This document shows positions 1-12,405 of a DNA stretch of 64,000 nucleotides, one piece after another; positions within the stretch are counted from its first letter, which is position 1; the number at the start of each line of letters is the position of its first letter. The DNA comes from Megascapheus bottae. Its lineage: Eukaryota > Chordata > Mammalia > Rodentia > Geomyidae. Position numbers and translations under genes: made by a program. Below the pieces are notes generated by a model, which was not told the DNA's origin, did no database searches, and saw only the letters and a list, made by a program, of their open reading frames with translations. The stretch is from NCBI GenBank assembly GCA_024803745.1, contig JANJXV010000194.1, forward strand, positions 1,054,001-1,118,000, read 5' to 3'.

Positions 1-424
1 TTTGGATTTCCTCTTCTGTTTCTTTAAAGAATGACATTGGGATATTGATTGAAGGTTGCCATTTTAACAATATTACTCCTTCCAAACCAGGAGCATAGGT
101 TTTTGCATTTCCTCAGTTCTGCGTTAATTTCCTTCTCCAGGGTTTATAGTTCCATCAAAAAGGTGCTTTACATTCTAAGTTAATTCCTAGGTATTTTATT
201 TTCTTTGATAGCAAAATGAGTTGCTATCCTGATTCTTGCCTCATTCCTCTCGTTTCTTGGCATATAAGAAGGCAGTTGACATTGAAGGTTAATTTTATAC
301 CCTGCTACCTTACCAAAGTTTTATATAAGCTCAAGCAGCTTCGGAGTAGAGACGATAGGGTTCTTTAAATACAGAATCATGTCATCTGTAAGGAGAGAAA
401 GTTTCAGTTCCTCTTTCCCTTTTC
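1..424 (-). mobile_element. L1 ORF2 fragment, inverted 5' part
   Basis: This piece matches the antisense strand of L1 ORF2 (compare about 14185-14650 in the intact-length copy). It is followed directly by a piece of the same kind of element in the opposite orientation. A 5' part flipped against a 3' part, with some element sequence missing at the junction, is the known outcome of twin-primed L1 insertion. The window cuts its left end; the second copy (49011) shows where it begins. Confidence 0.8.
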
Positions 425-429
425 CTCCT

Positions 430-830
430 CACTCCAGTTAGAATGGCCAAGATCCAGAAATCTAATAACTTATGCTGGAGGGGATGTGGCCAGGAGGGAT
501 CACTACTACACTGTGGTGGGATTGCAAACTCGTTCAACCACTATGGAAAGCACTATGGCAGTATCCCAAAAAGACTAAACATAGAGCTCCCCTGTGATCC
601 AGCAATTTCACTACTTGCCAATCGTCCAGATAGGACATACTAAATTCACTAGAACAATAACATTTATCACAGCAATATTTACTATAGCAAAGGTATGGAA
701 CCAACCCAGATGCCCGTCAGTTGATGAGTAGATCAAATATGGTATTTTTACACAATGGAATTCTGTGCTTCTGTCAGAAAGAATGACATAGACGAATTTG
801 TAAGGAAATAGAAAGACTGTAAAGTTTAGA
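430..830 (+). mobile_element. L1 ORF2 C-terminal fragment, sense part
   Basis: The plus strand encodes the L1 ORF2 C-terminal region, including the cysteine-rich block [13 protein letters not shown]. An open stretch at 443-643 covers part of it and then stops. The match covers about 13360 back to about 12950 of the full-length L1 and ends before the 3' UTR, so no poly-A tail is seen. About 0.8 kb of element is missing between this and the inverted part. Confidence 0.8.
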
Positions 831-889
831 AATTAGTTTCTGTCTCCTTCTCTATCTCTGTACAATTTAGAAGTTCCTGTTTCTCTCAC

Positions 890-954
890 TTTCTGTCTCT
901 TTTCTCTTTTTCTCTCTCTCTTTCTGTCTCTCTCTGTCTCTCTCTTTCTCTCTC

Positions 955-1026
<72 letters not shown>
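890..1026. repeat. (CT)n microsatellite at a SINE tail
   Basis: This is an almost pure CT dinucleotide tract, impure at its left edge. It abuts the 3' end of a minus-strand SINE, so it is probably an expanded GA-rich SINE tail. Confidence 0.95.
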
Positions 1027-1029
<3 letters not shown>

Positions 1030-1109
1030 CTTAGGCTTGAACTCAGGGACTGAGCTACTTTTGCTCAAGGTTAGCACTCTACCAGTTGGACCACAGTGCT
1101 GCTTCTGTT
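1027..1109 (-). mobile_element. ID-like SINE fragment
   Basis: The reverse strand shows the ID-like tail with the words 'aggcttgaactcaggga' and 'gctcaaggttagcactctac' on plus. It is cut short by a 229-bp deletion relative to the second copy, where the SINE continues to about 50231. Confidence 0.75.
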
Positions 1110-3185
<2,076 letters not shown>

Positions 3186-3189
3186 CTAA

Positions 3190-3620
3190 AATGAGTCATA
3201 GAAAAAAAGACACAAACATACATGAGATATAAATATTCCTTACTGTAAAGGTAATGACTTTACTTTCCCATCCTAAGTGTTAGATATTTTAAAATATAAA
3301 AGTGGAAATTGATTTGTGAGAAATATATGCTTTTCTCCCTAACATATTAAGAAAATGATATTTTATAATGACCAATAATGTTTTTCTGTGTTTTAGTTCT
3401 CTTTTTATATCACAGGAAATATTTATTGAAATTACCCATCTATGTATTGCTACAGTTTTAAGCTGAGTACTAACTATAGCATACCTGCAGCATACCTGTT
3501 TTTTTTGAAATACTGTTTTGTTTATACATTGAGGAATAGCTGCCTTTCTTTTATTTTTGAGAAATAATCTAAATATTGTGCTGTTTGCATCTTTTTAAAA
3601 CTTTCTTCTCTTTTCTTTTC
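3190..3620. other. Intron of KRAB zinc-finger pseudogene, no feature seen
   Basis: AT-rich sequence between the finger exon and the next SINE. I see no exon or clear repeat in it. Confidence 0.6.
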
Positions 3621-3772
3621 TTTTTTTTTGTAGTTCATAGGCCTTGGCCCTGTCCCTGAACACTTCAGCAGAAGACTATAACCCCTATCCTTGAGCTACA
3701 GCCCCACATACTCTTTTCTAGAGTTAACTACAGATAAGAGTCTCAGGTCCTGAGTAGCAGATAGGATTACCT
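3620..3772 (-). mobile_element. Composite SINE fragment
   Basis: It reads as a T-run, then 'ggccttggccctgtccctgaa' on plus, then the 'gagtagcagataggattacc' end of the 7SL-like head, with the middle partly lost. It lies inside the KRAB gene intron. Confidence 0.7.
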
Positions 3773-4099
3773 TAGCCAGTTTCAATGCTGTTTGCTTATT
3801 AGCCATTAAGTGAGGAACACGAATTTTTTCTAGATTCAGCGGCCACAAGTTTGGTGTATATGTCTGTTTGCCTTTGATCCAAGCAAGAATGATTCTTGAG
3901 AGTAAGGACTTACACATATATCCCTTCAGTTACAACTTCTCACTAAAGTCTCAATTTAGGTATTTGTGGGAATTTTGAAATTTGTTTCTTTCCATTTGAA
4001 GTCTTATAAAAATTCCTTTTCTAAAACTCCTGTCCCTCAGAACCATGGAAGACTAGAAAATCCCCAGCTCATTGTCTAGTTAATTTTCTTATGTTGATT

Positions 4100-4305
4100 G
4101 AAACTTTGTTGTTTTTCTTTTCCTTCCATTCCTGGGTTTAAACTTAAGACCTAACCACTGTCCTTGGGTTTTCTCAAGACTAGAACCCTACCAATGAATT
4201 CATTACTTCTGGCTTTTTCTATGTATGTGGTAATAAGGAATCAAACCTCTGTCTTTGTGCATGCTAGGCAAGCACTCTACCACTAGGCTCAATTTCTGGT
4301 GGAAA
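4100..4305 (-). mobile_element. ID-like SINE
   Basis: The minus strand shows the 'gagtgcttgcctagcatgca' start and the 'cagtggttaggtcttaag' end of the family. The plus strand has the pyrimidine-rich tail complement at 4105-4130. Confidence 0.8.
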
Positions 4306-4432
4306 GATCTGGTTCTGAATACCAGTCTCTTCCTACCAGCAAAAAGATATTATCCTTATCAGAGAATAATGCCCTGACTTATTCCTTGTTTGCTCAATCA
4401 TTTATAGTCTTAGTTTTAAAGAAATGAAAGAT

Positions 4433-4435
4433 CAT

Positions 4436-4477
<42 letters not shown>

Positions 4478-4510
4478 TTTCCTTCCTTCCCTCTTTCTTC
4501 ACTCTTTCTC

Positions 4511-4569
<59 letters not shown>
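4433..4569. repeat. (CTTT)n microsatellite at a SINE tail
   Basis: A long CTTT tetranucleotide tract with a CCTT-rich interruption near 4475-4505. It abuts the tail of the minus-strand SINE to its right. It is about 31 bp longer than the matching tract in the second copy. Confidence 0.95.
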
Positions 4570-4802
4570 GTTTTGTAGTCATGGGACTTGAATTCTAGAC
4601 CTGGCTGTTCTTCCTGAGCTCTTCAGCTCAAGGCTACTGCCCTATGTCTTTAGCCTCAACCCTACTTCTCATTTTCTATTGGTTCATTGGAGAGAAGAGT
4701 CTAAGGTGCTTTTGTGATAGGTCAGTCTTTGAACCTTGATCCTCAGATCTCAGCCTCCTAAGTAGCTAGGATTACAGGCATGAGCCACGGGCTCATGGCT
4801 TT
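4570..4802 (-). mobile_element. Composite SINE (7SL-like head + ID-like tail)
   Basis: On plus it runs from the tail side ('tgggacttgaattctagacc') through 'gctcttcagctcaaggctac' to the Alu/B1-like 'gtagctaggattacaggcat'. This makes a near-complete dimeric element in minus orientation. Confidence 0.85.
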
Positions 4803-4894
4803 CTCATTTTATTTTGTTTCACAGTGATTTCTACAGAGAAATCTAACTTTAACTCTACTGCCACATAGAATTCGACATATCACCCTATGATTCT

Positions 4895-5075
4895 TGGTGC
4901 CGGGGGTTTGGGCTAGCATGCACAAAGACCTGGTTCAGTTCCTTGGTACTACATACAAAGAAAAAGCCAGAAGTGGTGCTATGACTCAAGAAGTAGAGAG
5001 CTAGCCTTGAGAAAACCCAAGGACCATGCTCAGTCCCTGAGACCAGGCATAGGATTGGGAAAAGAAAATGATTCT
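4895..5075 (+). mobile_element. ID-like SINE
   Basis: It carries 'ctagcatgcacaaagacctg', then 'agccagaagtggtgctatga', then an A-rich tail near 5060-5070. Confidence 0.8.
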
Positions 5076-5212
5076 TGATTCATTCACAAAGAATTCCATA
5101 GGTTCCACACAGGATTTAGGGTAACTAAGAATATTATTGATCAGTACATCAAAACATGAACTTACCAATGGGGCTCAGGCTCCAACATCAATATGAAGAT
5201 GCATTCACTCAC

Positions 5213-5302
5213 CTGTGAGATTCTTGTCAGAGGAATTTCCTATCCAGAGTTCTGCACAGTGCTCTAGCTTGTCAATTAATACAGGTTTGGGAACACATGG
5301 AC
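5213..5302 (-). pseudogene. KRAB-B-like exon of zinc-finger pseudogene (copy 1)
   Basis: A 90-nt exon sits between an acceptor (TTTACAG at 5303-5309) and a donor (GTGAGTG at 5206-5212). Read in phase 1 after the KRAB-A exon, it encodes KPVLIDKLEHCAELWIG, which resembles the KRAB-B box pattern KPDLITxLEQ..PW. KRAB-B supports KAP1 recruitment by KRAB-A. The exon itself is open, with splice sites intact in both copies. It lies between KRAB-A (6065-6190) and the finger exon (from 3185), as expected for the family. Confidence 0.8.
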
Positions 5303-5479
5303 CTGTAAATTAGAAACAGTAGAGAATTATTGCTTATGCTGTGTCATCATTGCTTTAAGTTCGCAGACATCCTACTCACAAGTTATCTATTAAATCTTTT
5401 TTCTCATTTCTCACTGGCTCCATGGTTGACTTTTCCCCAGCTCTGGATTCATTTTGTATGGCATAAACTTAGCTGTCTT

Positions 5480-5735
5480 GCTCAAGGCTAGAAAAATACC
5501 AGTTTGAGTCCCAGCTCCACTTACTTGCATAGGTCTTCATGCATGCTAGGCAAGCACTCAACCACAAAGTCAAACTCTTGACACTCCACTAACATTTTTG
5601 AGGGGTTACTTGGAGTTATAGAGTTTCATGGCAATTTTTATGCCATTGCTGGCTTCAAATTAGAATTCTTAGATTTCTTCCTCCTGAATATTTTAAGATT
5701 ACAGGCATGAAACATTGCACCTAGTGCCAGGTTTC
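5480..5735 (-). mobile_element. SINE pair or composite, decayed
   Basis: On plus it contains 'gcatgctaggcaagcactc' (start of an ID-like unit) followed by an Alu/B1-like end 'ttttaagattacaggcatga'. It lies in the intron between KRAB-A and KRAB-B. Confidence 0.7.
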
Positions 5736-5739
5736 CATT

Positions 5740-6060
5740 ATAAACTCACTGTTTAGTGATTTGTAGATCCTATTTCCAATAATGATATATATTCTATTTG
5801 GATGGTTTATCCACTTACAATTACTGTGTAAGTTTGGAATGTCGTCTCCATTAGAGGAAACATAATTTAGAACTGTTGTCAAAGTATCCTGAAAGTATCC
5901 TGAAGAATGAGTACAAAATTACCTTAGGTTTTCTTTAGAAAGTAATGATACTTCTCAGGGCCTGGAATCTTTCATTTAAATAGTACTGAAAGTTTCATAA
6001 ACATTCACGTATCTGCAAAATAACAAGGCACTTGGCCTTGCAAGTGAATTTGACTTTTGC
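5740..6060. other. Intron next to KRAB-A exon, no feature seen
   Basis: Single-copy-looking intron sequence, repeated only in the second duplication copy. Confidence 0.5.
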
Positions 6061-6064
6061 TCAC

Positions 6065-6190
6065 CTAAGGACACCAGGTTGCTGTAGGTCTCCAGCATTA
6101 CATCTCTGTACAGGTCCTCTGAGCATTGTCCAGATGCTGCCACTCCTCCCAGCTGAAATCCACAGCTACATCATCAAATGACACCAGCTT
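6065..6190 (-). pseudogene. KRAB-A exon with 1-nt deletion (copy 1)
   Basis: This exon encodes the KRAB-A repression box: [16 protein letters not shown] followed by the [15 protein letters not shown] end. KRAB-A exons are normally 127 nt; this one is 126 nt. The missing base is in the RTLY codons (plus strand CAGGTCC where the second copy has CAGGGTCC), which shifts the frame. The acceptor (TTCCAG before AAGCTGGTG) and the donor (CTTAG|GTGAGC) look good. The exon can therefore be spliced but not read through, and the gene copy is dead unless the base is a sequencing error. Confidence 0.88.
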
Positions 6191-6309
6191 CTGGAATGGC
6201 ACATTTTCATCAAGTAATGAGCACTGAGTTATAAACACACCATGTCTGGAATTTTATTCTTTTTTTGTTGGAATTTTATTCCTTTACTTAAATGTTTAGA
6301 CTTACTATT

Positions 6310-6500
6310 GACCTGAAAAGCTTAGGGATGGTGCCTAGGCCCAGAGTTCAAGTCCCAAGACCCACAAAAAAATAACAAGGCAAGCCAGGTGTTGGTGGCT
6401 CACGCCTGTCATCCTAGCTACTCAGGAGACTGAGATCTGAGGACCATGGTTCAAAGCCAGCCTGGCACAAAATTCCATGAGACTCCTTTCCAATTACCCA
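6310..6500 (+). mobile_element. Two SINE pieces in tandem
   Basis: An ID-like tail ending in an A-rich run (to about 6378) is followed by a 7SL-like head 'ggctcacgcctgtcatccta'. This is the join of two composite SINEs. Confidence 0.75.
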
Positions 6501-6744
6501 CCATAAAATGTTTAATGGCTTGTGGCATATCATGGTAGAGCAATTGTGGTATCAAAAAAATTAGTCAGGGGAGTAGATTTAGGTTATAAATGGAATTATT
6601 CCATTGAAAAGGAACTACATTATATGATGACATATGCTGGTACTCTGAGAATATTGCAAAATCTTAGGGTATCAAGTAATAATACTGTGAAGTGCACCAA
6701 GAATGTTAATGTTCTATGGCTGGCATAATAATCACTTGGGGAAG

Positions 6745-7005
6745 AAATTTTTTTTCTTTTGTTTGGCTGGGGGATTTGTAAGGCTTGAACTCTGGGCCTG
6801 GGCACTGTTCCTGAACTCTTCAACTCAAGGCTATCACCCTACCTATGAAGCCACAGTGCCATTTCCCATATTCTAGTGGTTAACTGTCGATGAGAGTCTC
6901 ATAGACTTTCTAATGCCCAGGCTGGCTTTGAACCAAATCTTTAGATATCAGCCTGATATCTGAGTAGCTAGGATTACAGGTGTAAGACACTGCACCTGGC
7001 AAGAA
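6745..7005 (-). mobile_element. Composite SINE
   Basis: A T-rich tail complement at 6748-6770 is followed on plus by 'ggcttgaactctgggcctgg' and the Alu/B1-like 'agtagctaggattacaggtg'. It is full length or nearly so. Confidence 0.85.
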
Positions 7006-7079
7006 ATTTATTTCTTGCTGTTTTATACTACAAATTTACTGTATGTTTTACTTTTTCAAAAAGACTGAGGATGACCTTT

Positions 7080-7225
7080 GTTCTGTATATAATGGGAAGA
7101 GGGGTAGGGAGCTGTGAGCAGAAGAACTGAGGGGCAATACTCAGGGTAGGACAATACCCTTAACTAAAGAGCTCACGGCCCAAGGTCCAAGCCCCATGAC
7201 TTTCCCCACTACCCCACAAAAAAAG
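7080..7225 (+). mobile_element. Decayed SINE
   Basis: It contains 'aagagctcacggcccaaggt', the ID-like 3' region, ending in a short A-run at 7216-7222. The 5' part is hard to recognise. Confidence 0.5.
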
Positions 7226-7396
7226 GGAAAATAATTGGAGATTGGAAAGGATTTTCTAAAAAGTATATATAGAAATAGTAGTTCAAAATGTAGAAAGAAG
7301 TTCAATATTAACAGTCATGAGAAAAATTAAAATTACAATGAAATCTTTACTTTAAGTATATTAATATAAATATAGTTTTAAACAAAAAGATCCACA

Positions 7397-7433
7397 TACA
7401 CACACACAAACACACACACACACACACACACAC
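7397..7433. repeat. (CA)n microsatellite
   Basis: A CA dinucleotide tract with one A interruption near 7409. It is longer than its counterpart at 56628-56658. Confidence 0.9.
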
Positions 7434-7984
7434 GCATACAAAGAAACAACTTTCAAAGTCTAACTATTACTGGGAAGGTAGTGAGAAGAAGTAGAACTTT
7501 GGAATAATTCTGCAAGGAATATAAAACAATCAAAAATTGCGTGGAGAGTGCTAAAAAAGTACTAAATATAGAATTACATAGAAATATGGTCCAACACTTC
7601 TATTTCTAGATTTGTACCTAACGGAAGAGAAAGCAGAGACTAGAACAAATATGTGGAGAATCCATTCACAACTATTAATAATAATCCAAAGATAGAAATA
7701 TGCAAAACAATGCATTGAAAAGGAAGAACATTTTACTATATTTTACAGATGAATCTTGATTACAGTAAACTAAAAATACAGCAGTCATAAAGGAAGAGCT
7801 AGGGTATGTTTTCCCTTCCAGAGCTTCCAAGGATCAACAAACCCTTAGAGCCAAAAAGCACGATGGTTCCAGAGAATGGAGTAGAGAGGAACAGGAGCTG
7901 AATGTTTAATGATTATACATGGAAGATGAAAATTGCTCTAGATGGGTAGAATGAAGAGAGAACTGTACCCTAAACAATGGTTAT
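7434..7984. other. Intergenic, no feature seen
   Basis: AT-rich sequence without readable frames or clear repeat signatures. It is present in both duplication copies. Confidence 0.5.
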
Positions 7985-8268
7985 GTAGCCACACAGGATG
8001 GGACACACCTATACTCCCTGATCTTGGGAAACTCAAGAAGGATTTCTAGCCAACCTGGATGCATGGAAAGATCTATCATAAAAACTAATGTGGAGGGGCT
8101 GGGAGTTTGGCATAGTTGTAGAGTGCTTGTATGAAGACGAAGGTTCAATTCCGCAGTACCACATACACAGAAAAAACCAGAAGTAGTGCTGTGGCTCAAG
8201 TAGAAGATCACTAGGCTTGAGGAAAGCTGAAGGACAGTGCTTAAACCGAGTTTTAAAAAAACCCAGAA
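7985..8268 (+). mobile_element. 7SL-like head fragment plus ID-like SINE
   Basis: A worn head ('ggacacacctatactccctg') precedes an ID-like body. The body holds 'gaaggttcaattccgcagta', which fits a tRNA-type B box (GGTTCRANNCC), and then 'agtagtgctgtggctcaagt'. Confidence 0.8.
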
Positions 8269-8269
8269 A

Positions 8270-8525
8270 GCTGAGCATGATGGGGTGGTGGCTCACTTCT
8301 ATAATCCTAGATACTCAGGAGGCTGAGATCTGAGGATCAAGGTTTAAAGCCATCCTGGCACAAAAAGACCTGAGACACTTATCTCCAATTTACCTTTAGA
8401 AAATGGGAAGTGGGGCTTGGCTCCAGGGTAAGGTGATAGCCTGGAGCTGAAGAGCTCAGGGATAGTGCCCAGGCTGAGTTCAAGATCTATGACCCACCAA
8501 AAAAACCCAAAAAACAAAAAATAAG
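8270..8525 (+). mobile_element. Full composite SINE (7SL-like head + ID-like tail)
   Basis: This is the clearest full copy in the first 10 kb. The head 'ataatcctagatactcagga' is followed by a middle with 'cttatctccaatttaccttt' and a tail with 'gaagagctcagggatagtgc', ending in A-rich sequence at 8501-8520. Confidence 0.88.
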
Positions 8526-8529
8526 ATGG

Positions 8530-8954
8530 AAAAAATTGGATTCTGTGAATTTTATCAGGCATATAAATGTCTTTTTTTATGGTTGAAATAACAAATTGTT
8601 TGGAAAAAAGTTTTTATCTAGAAATGTACACTACAAATGGAATTAACAACAAACACAAAATATGCAAAAGATACAAATTATCACAATATGGGTATCCTGC
8701 TTCTGTATCTTTCACTGACTCCTGTTCAAATGAGTCACATATACTGAATGATTTCTCCCAGTCGATATATGCCACAAGTGTTAGCCTGTACTGTACTTCT
8801 TGGGAAATCAAAAGCAAATACTAAGCAAATGTGTGTTAGATTTTGTCAACAGTGATATTTCAAATATAAATCCCTACTCATTGCATTATTTAATATCAAT
8901 GCCGGAATCTAACTTACACTGGCAGAATCTTCAATCTTTTGAGAATCTTCAAAA
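8530..8954. other. Left flank of L1 array, no gene seen
   Basis: AT-rich sequence with short chance frames on both strands. Its right edge, near 'gaatcttcaaaag', is the point where a 3'-truncated L1 begins; the second copy has the same join at about 58187. Confidence 0.5.
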
Positions 8955-9302
8955 GGGTGTGTAAATATTTAGGATCGTTATGTCTTCCTGGAGGAAAGAT
9001 CCCTTTAGTAGTATGTAGTAACCTTCTTTGTCTTTTCTTACTAATTTTAGTTTGAAGTCTATTGTATCTGATATGAGGATGGCAACTCCAGCCTGTTTAT
9101 GGGGGCAGTTAGCTTGATAGAGTTTATTCCAACCTCTCACTTTCAAAAGATGATTGTTTTGGGGTAAGATGTGTCTCTTGAAGACAGCAGAACGATGGCT
9201 CTTGATTTTGATCCAACTAGACAGCCTATGCCATTTAATTGGAGAGTTAAGTCCATTGATATTGAGAGTTAGGATTGAGAGATATTTATTAGTTCCTACC
9301 AT
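8955..9302 (-). pseudogene. L1 A ORF2 fragment (endonuclease N-terminus)
   Basis: It begins MVGTNKYLSILTLNINGLN and keeps the readable endonuclease start, with VRGWNKLYQANCPHKQAGVA. The array edge cuts it after about 116 codons, before the catalytic SDH region. No reverse transcriptase remains. Confidence 0.85.
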
Positions 9303-9350
9303 TTTTAAAAGCTTTTAGTAGGGCCTGTGTCTTGACAGTTCTTGTGGTCC

Positions 9351-10534
9351 TTAGACGGTATGCTGTTTAGGTGCCATTTCTTTCCATATATTGCATTTAT
9401 TTTGGTTTTCTATGTATACAGCATCTTTGAGAATTCTCTGTAGTGTTGGTTTTGTTTCGACATATTGTTGCAGCTTTTCCCTGGAATGGAATGTTTTTAT
9501 TTTTCCCTCAGTTATGAATGAGAGCTTAGCTGGCTACAGTATTCTTGGTTGGTAGTTATTTGATTTAAGGGCATGACATATATGCTTCTAGTCACTTCGT
9601 GCTTGCATGGTCTCTTCTGAGACATCTGGGGATATTCTGAATGGTTTGCCTTTACAGGTTACTGATCCCTTTTCCCTGGCTGCCTTTAGGATCTTTTCTT
9701 TCGTTTCTATTGATCCAATTCGGATCACAATGTGGCGGTGGGATGTTCTTTTCTGGTCAGGTCTGTTTGGGGTTCTAAAAGCTTCTCGTATCTGGATGGG
9801 CCTGCCCTTCTGGATATTTGGGAAATTCTCTGAGATGATTCCCTGAAGTATATTTCCAATACCATTGACCTCTTTCTCCACGCCCTCCTCAATACCAACT
9901 AGCCTTAAATTAGGCTTCCTAATTGTATCTTGGACCTCCTGAAGCGCTCTCTCATATTTCCTAGATTTGGATTGACTCATTTTCTATTTTTTATAATACC
10001 TAAATTATCTTCAGCCACGGAAATTCTCTCCTCTGCAATGTCTAACCTGCTATCAAAGCTATCTACTTTATTTTTCATCTCCCTTGCTTCTAATTGCTCA
10101 CTTTTGATGCCTTGCATCCCTTGGTTTAGATCATGTATGGATTTCTTTATCTCCTTGATTTCCTTTTGAGTGGTTAGCTCAGTAGCTTTATTTTCTTTGG
10201 ACATTTGCTGGAGTTTGGTCACGTTTTTATTTGTGGATTCTTTGAATTCATCCATCTTTCTTTGAAAAACCTTTATTATGGCCTCCTTTATGGCTTCTTC
10301 TTTTTCACTTATCACCTTGTTTTTGCTTTCCTCTTGTTCAGGTATGGCTTCCTCCATTATCTCTTTCTTTATATTTTCACATTTTCCATTAATGATGTTT
10401 ATCAATTGCATTTGTGTAGCAATTGGAAGACTCTCCTCTAGGTTTGCCAGTGACTGTTCCATTGTCTGTTTACATTGGGTGGGGGATGTTGTTTCATGAT
10501 TTCACATTTTTTTTGAGTTTCTTGTTCTGCCCAT
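9351..10534 (-). pseudogene. L1 A ORF1 (RNA-binding protein), dead
   Basis: L1 ORF1 encodes a trimeric RNA-binding chaperone with an N-terminal coiled coil, an RRM and a C-terminal domain. The start MGRTRNS is at 10534-10532. A stop follows after about 10 codons (ATGTGA where L1 B has ATGTCA); L1 A' shares it but B and C do not. The coiled-coil part (9977-10462) is split from the RRM part (9588-9980) by a frame change with overlapping TGA and ATG. A second stop lies after QARSD near 9585. Confidence 0.88.
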
Positions 10535-11094
10535 TTGAAAATGGGAGCAAGATTACTACTAAATACGATTATAGTTTTTCAGATATAACCAACCTAGACC
10601 TCTGTAGCTGGCAGACACTAGATGTTCACAAGTTTTGATTGGTATTATCACTCTTTCTTTTTGTGCACTTACAGACCAGCCTAATACAACCACTGATAAG
10701 CGATTTATACCCAAAACAATAAGCCTCTCAATCCAATCTCTATTGTCTTTAAGTCCCTCTGAGCCTAGAGAATAATTAACCACCTACATATACAATATTG
10801 CTCAACAGCCATCAAGTGTAGATCCGTGCAGTATAAGGGTTGAAAGACGAGCAGAGGTCCAGAGATAGAAAAAAAGAATGAGAGAGGTCAGGGGAGGTGC
10901 AAGAGGATTAACGTAGGAGTGTAAGAATATTGTAGTAATGAAGAAAAGTTATAGCGTAAGGATAACTGACATAAGTTGGTAAGTAGGTAGCATATTTGAG
11001 TACAAAGTTTGGAAAGTATTAGAATAAAACTTATGTGTTGCTGCACGACTAGCTCTTAGCCCAACCAGTGGCCTCACAGTGGACCATGGGATGG
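10535..11094 (-). promoter_or_regulatory. L1 A 5' UTR (promoter region)
   Basis: About 560 bp lie between the ORF1 start and the L1 5' boundary and are the same in A, B, C and A'. L1 5' UTRs hold an internal RNA polymerase II promoter. I could not point to a YY1-like site or a monomer structure. The 5' boundary is inferred from the point where similarity to the L1-free spacer at 41603-42955 begins. Confidence 0.6.
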
Positions 11095-11204
11095 ATCTGT
11101 TTTTCTTGTCTACGTTGAGGGAAAGGGGTATTTCACAAGATGCAGAAGCGAAGATTTCAGAAGCAAATGCTGTGAGTGAATTAGCTCGTAAAAAGCATTT
11201 TTAT

Positions 11205-11405
11205 TTTCTTTTATCTTTCTGCCAGTCTTGGGGCTTGAATTCAGGGCCTGAGCACTGTCCTCGGGTTTTCTCAAGTCTAGCCCTCTGCCACTTGAGCCAC
11301 AGTGCCACATCTAGATTTTCCATCTATGTGGTACTGAGCAATCAACCCCAGATCTTCATGGATGCTAGGCAAGCACTCTACCACTATGCCAAACTCTCAA
11401 CCCTG
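11205..11405 (-). mobile_element. ID-like SINE in spacer 1
   Basis: On plus it shows 'gggcttgaattcagggcctg' at the tail side and 'ggatgctaggcaagcactct' at the start side. The same insertion is found inverted at 42645-42850, so it predates array formation. Confidence 0.85.
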
Positions 11406-11423
11406 ACATAGTAATTATAAAGT

Positions 11424-11441
11424 CATCATCATCATCATCAT
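11424..11441. repeat. (CAT)6 triplet repeat
   Basis: Six CAT units. Spacer 2 also has six, spacer 3 has fifteen, and the spacer in the second duplication copy has fifteen units including one GAT. Confidence 0.95.
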
Positions 11442-11644
11442 ATCCAAATATCCTTTCTCCTACAAAGAATGAACACTTAACTGTGTCTAATGCTTTTTTT
11501 AATTTCACTAATTCTTCTGTGTTTTTCCCTCTTGCATTTTTTACACATGACAGCAAAGCTAATCATCAGGAAAAAATTGATTAGGATACAGAAACCTAAT
11601 AATATCCTAGTAGATTGACGTCAAAAATATGTGCAAGATGCCCT

Positions 11645-11835
11645 GTGTGTTTGACCTAGTGGGAGAGTCCTTGGCTACCAAGCAGTAAGCCTCAGGTTTG
11701 ATTCCTCATTACCACATACATAGAAAACGCTGCAAGTGGTGCTGTGGCTCGGTGGGACAGCTAAAGCCTAAAGAAAGCCCAAGAACAATGTTCACACTCT
11801 GAGGTCAAGTCCCAAGACTAGCAAAAACAAAAAAA
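11645..11835 (+). mobile_element. ID-like SINE in spacer 1
   Basis: It contains 'caggtttgattcctcattac' with a B-box-like core, then 'caagtggtgctgtggctcgg', and ends in an A-rich run at about 11822-11833. Its counterpart lies inverted at 42225-42395. Confidence 0.85.
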
Positions 11836-12238
11836 TTCGACAAGGGGCAAAATGCAGGCAGAGAAGGCACTGTGAAGCAAATGTTTTGTAAAGGATGAGG
11901 GCAATATTGACCCTTAAGTTTGGATCTTACCTAAGAAAGGCACCTTGAGCCTGAGACCAGACTGGTAGTTGGGCCTAGTGGAAGACATTGGGATTGGACA
12001 AATAAGGTATGCTGTATACTACATCCACATGTATATTGTGAGACTGGAGGAGAGGTTCAGCCTCCAGTATGTCTTTGGTGAGGTCTTTTGTGAGCAAGGA
12101 TCTTTGGTCATTGGGCCCTGAAAGGTGACCCTGCCTCCCTCACAATGGAACAGAATATGGAACCCTGGTAACCAAGCCACTGTAACTAACAACCAGCTCA
12201 AGCCAGCTCACTTGGCCTGTGGCTCAGGAGGAAGAAAG

Positions 12239-12405
12239 ATGTTGCTGTGCTGTTGCCAAAGGTCAGGAAACTCGAGTCTCAGGCATGGAAATTGTGGATG
12301 TCTTACGCGAAGATGTACATGCTAGATCATTGCCAAGCCACAAATCCAATATAACAGAACTTTCTCTAAGAAGAAGGCCAGGAAAATCCAGGGCAACCAG
12401 ATGAG
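12239..12405 (+). pseudogene. RalGDS-like first exon, spacer 1
   Basis: Starting at ATG 12239, one frame reads MLLCCCQRSGNSSLRH..GCLTRRC, then one TAG stop, then FSKKKARKIQGNQ up to a good splice donor (ATGAG|GTAAAT at 12406). RalGDS and rodent RalGDS-like proteins begin with a short Cys-rich start of the M-F-S-C-C type, followed by a basic stretch, and the homologous exon at 41660-41827 sits just upstream of clear REM-domain coding sequence. The TAG is shared by all four array copies, while the isolated copy has TGG there. The next exon is missing, since an antisense L1 starts 60 bp past the donor. Identity as a RalGDS-like exon is inferred from context. Confidence 0.5.

Larger units (their letters stand above)
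8955..11094 (-). mobile_element. L1 A: 5' half only (5' UTR, ORF1, start of ORF2)
   Basis: In minus orientation it runs from a 5' end at about 11094 through the 5' UTR (10535-11094), a dead ORF1 (9351-10534) and the first about 350 nt of ORF2 (8955-9302). It then stops abruptly in the endonuclease domain. L1s are normally truncated at the 5' end, so loss of the 3' part suggests a later rearrangement and not an insertion event. Confidence 0.88.

Noticed and set aside
10205..10499. Hydrophobic plus-strand frames opposite ORF1, repeated in each L1
   Set aside because: They are shadows of the Lys/Glu-rich coiled coil of ORF1, whose antisense reads as Phe/Leu/Ser-rich.
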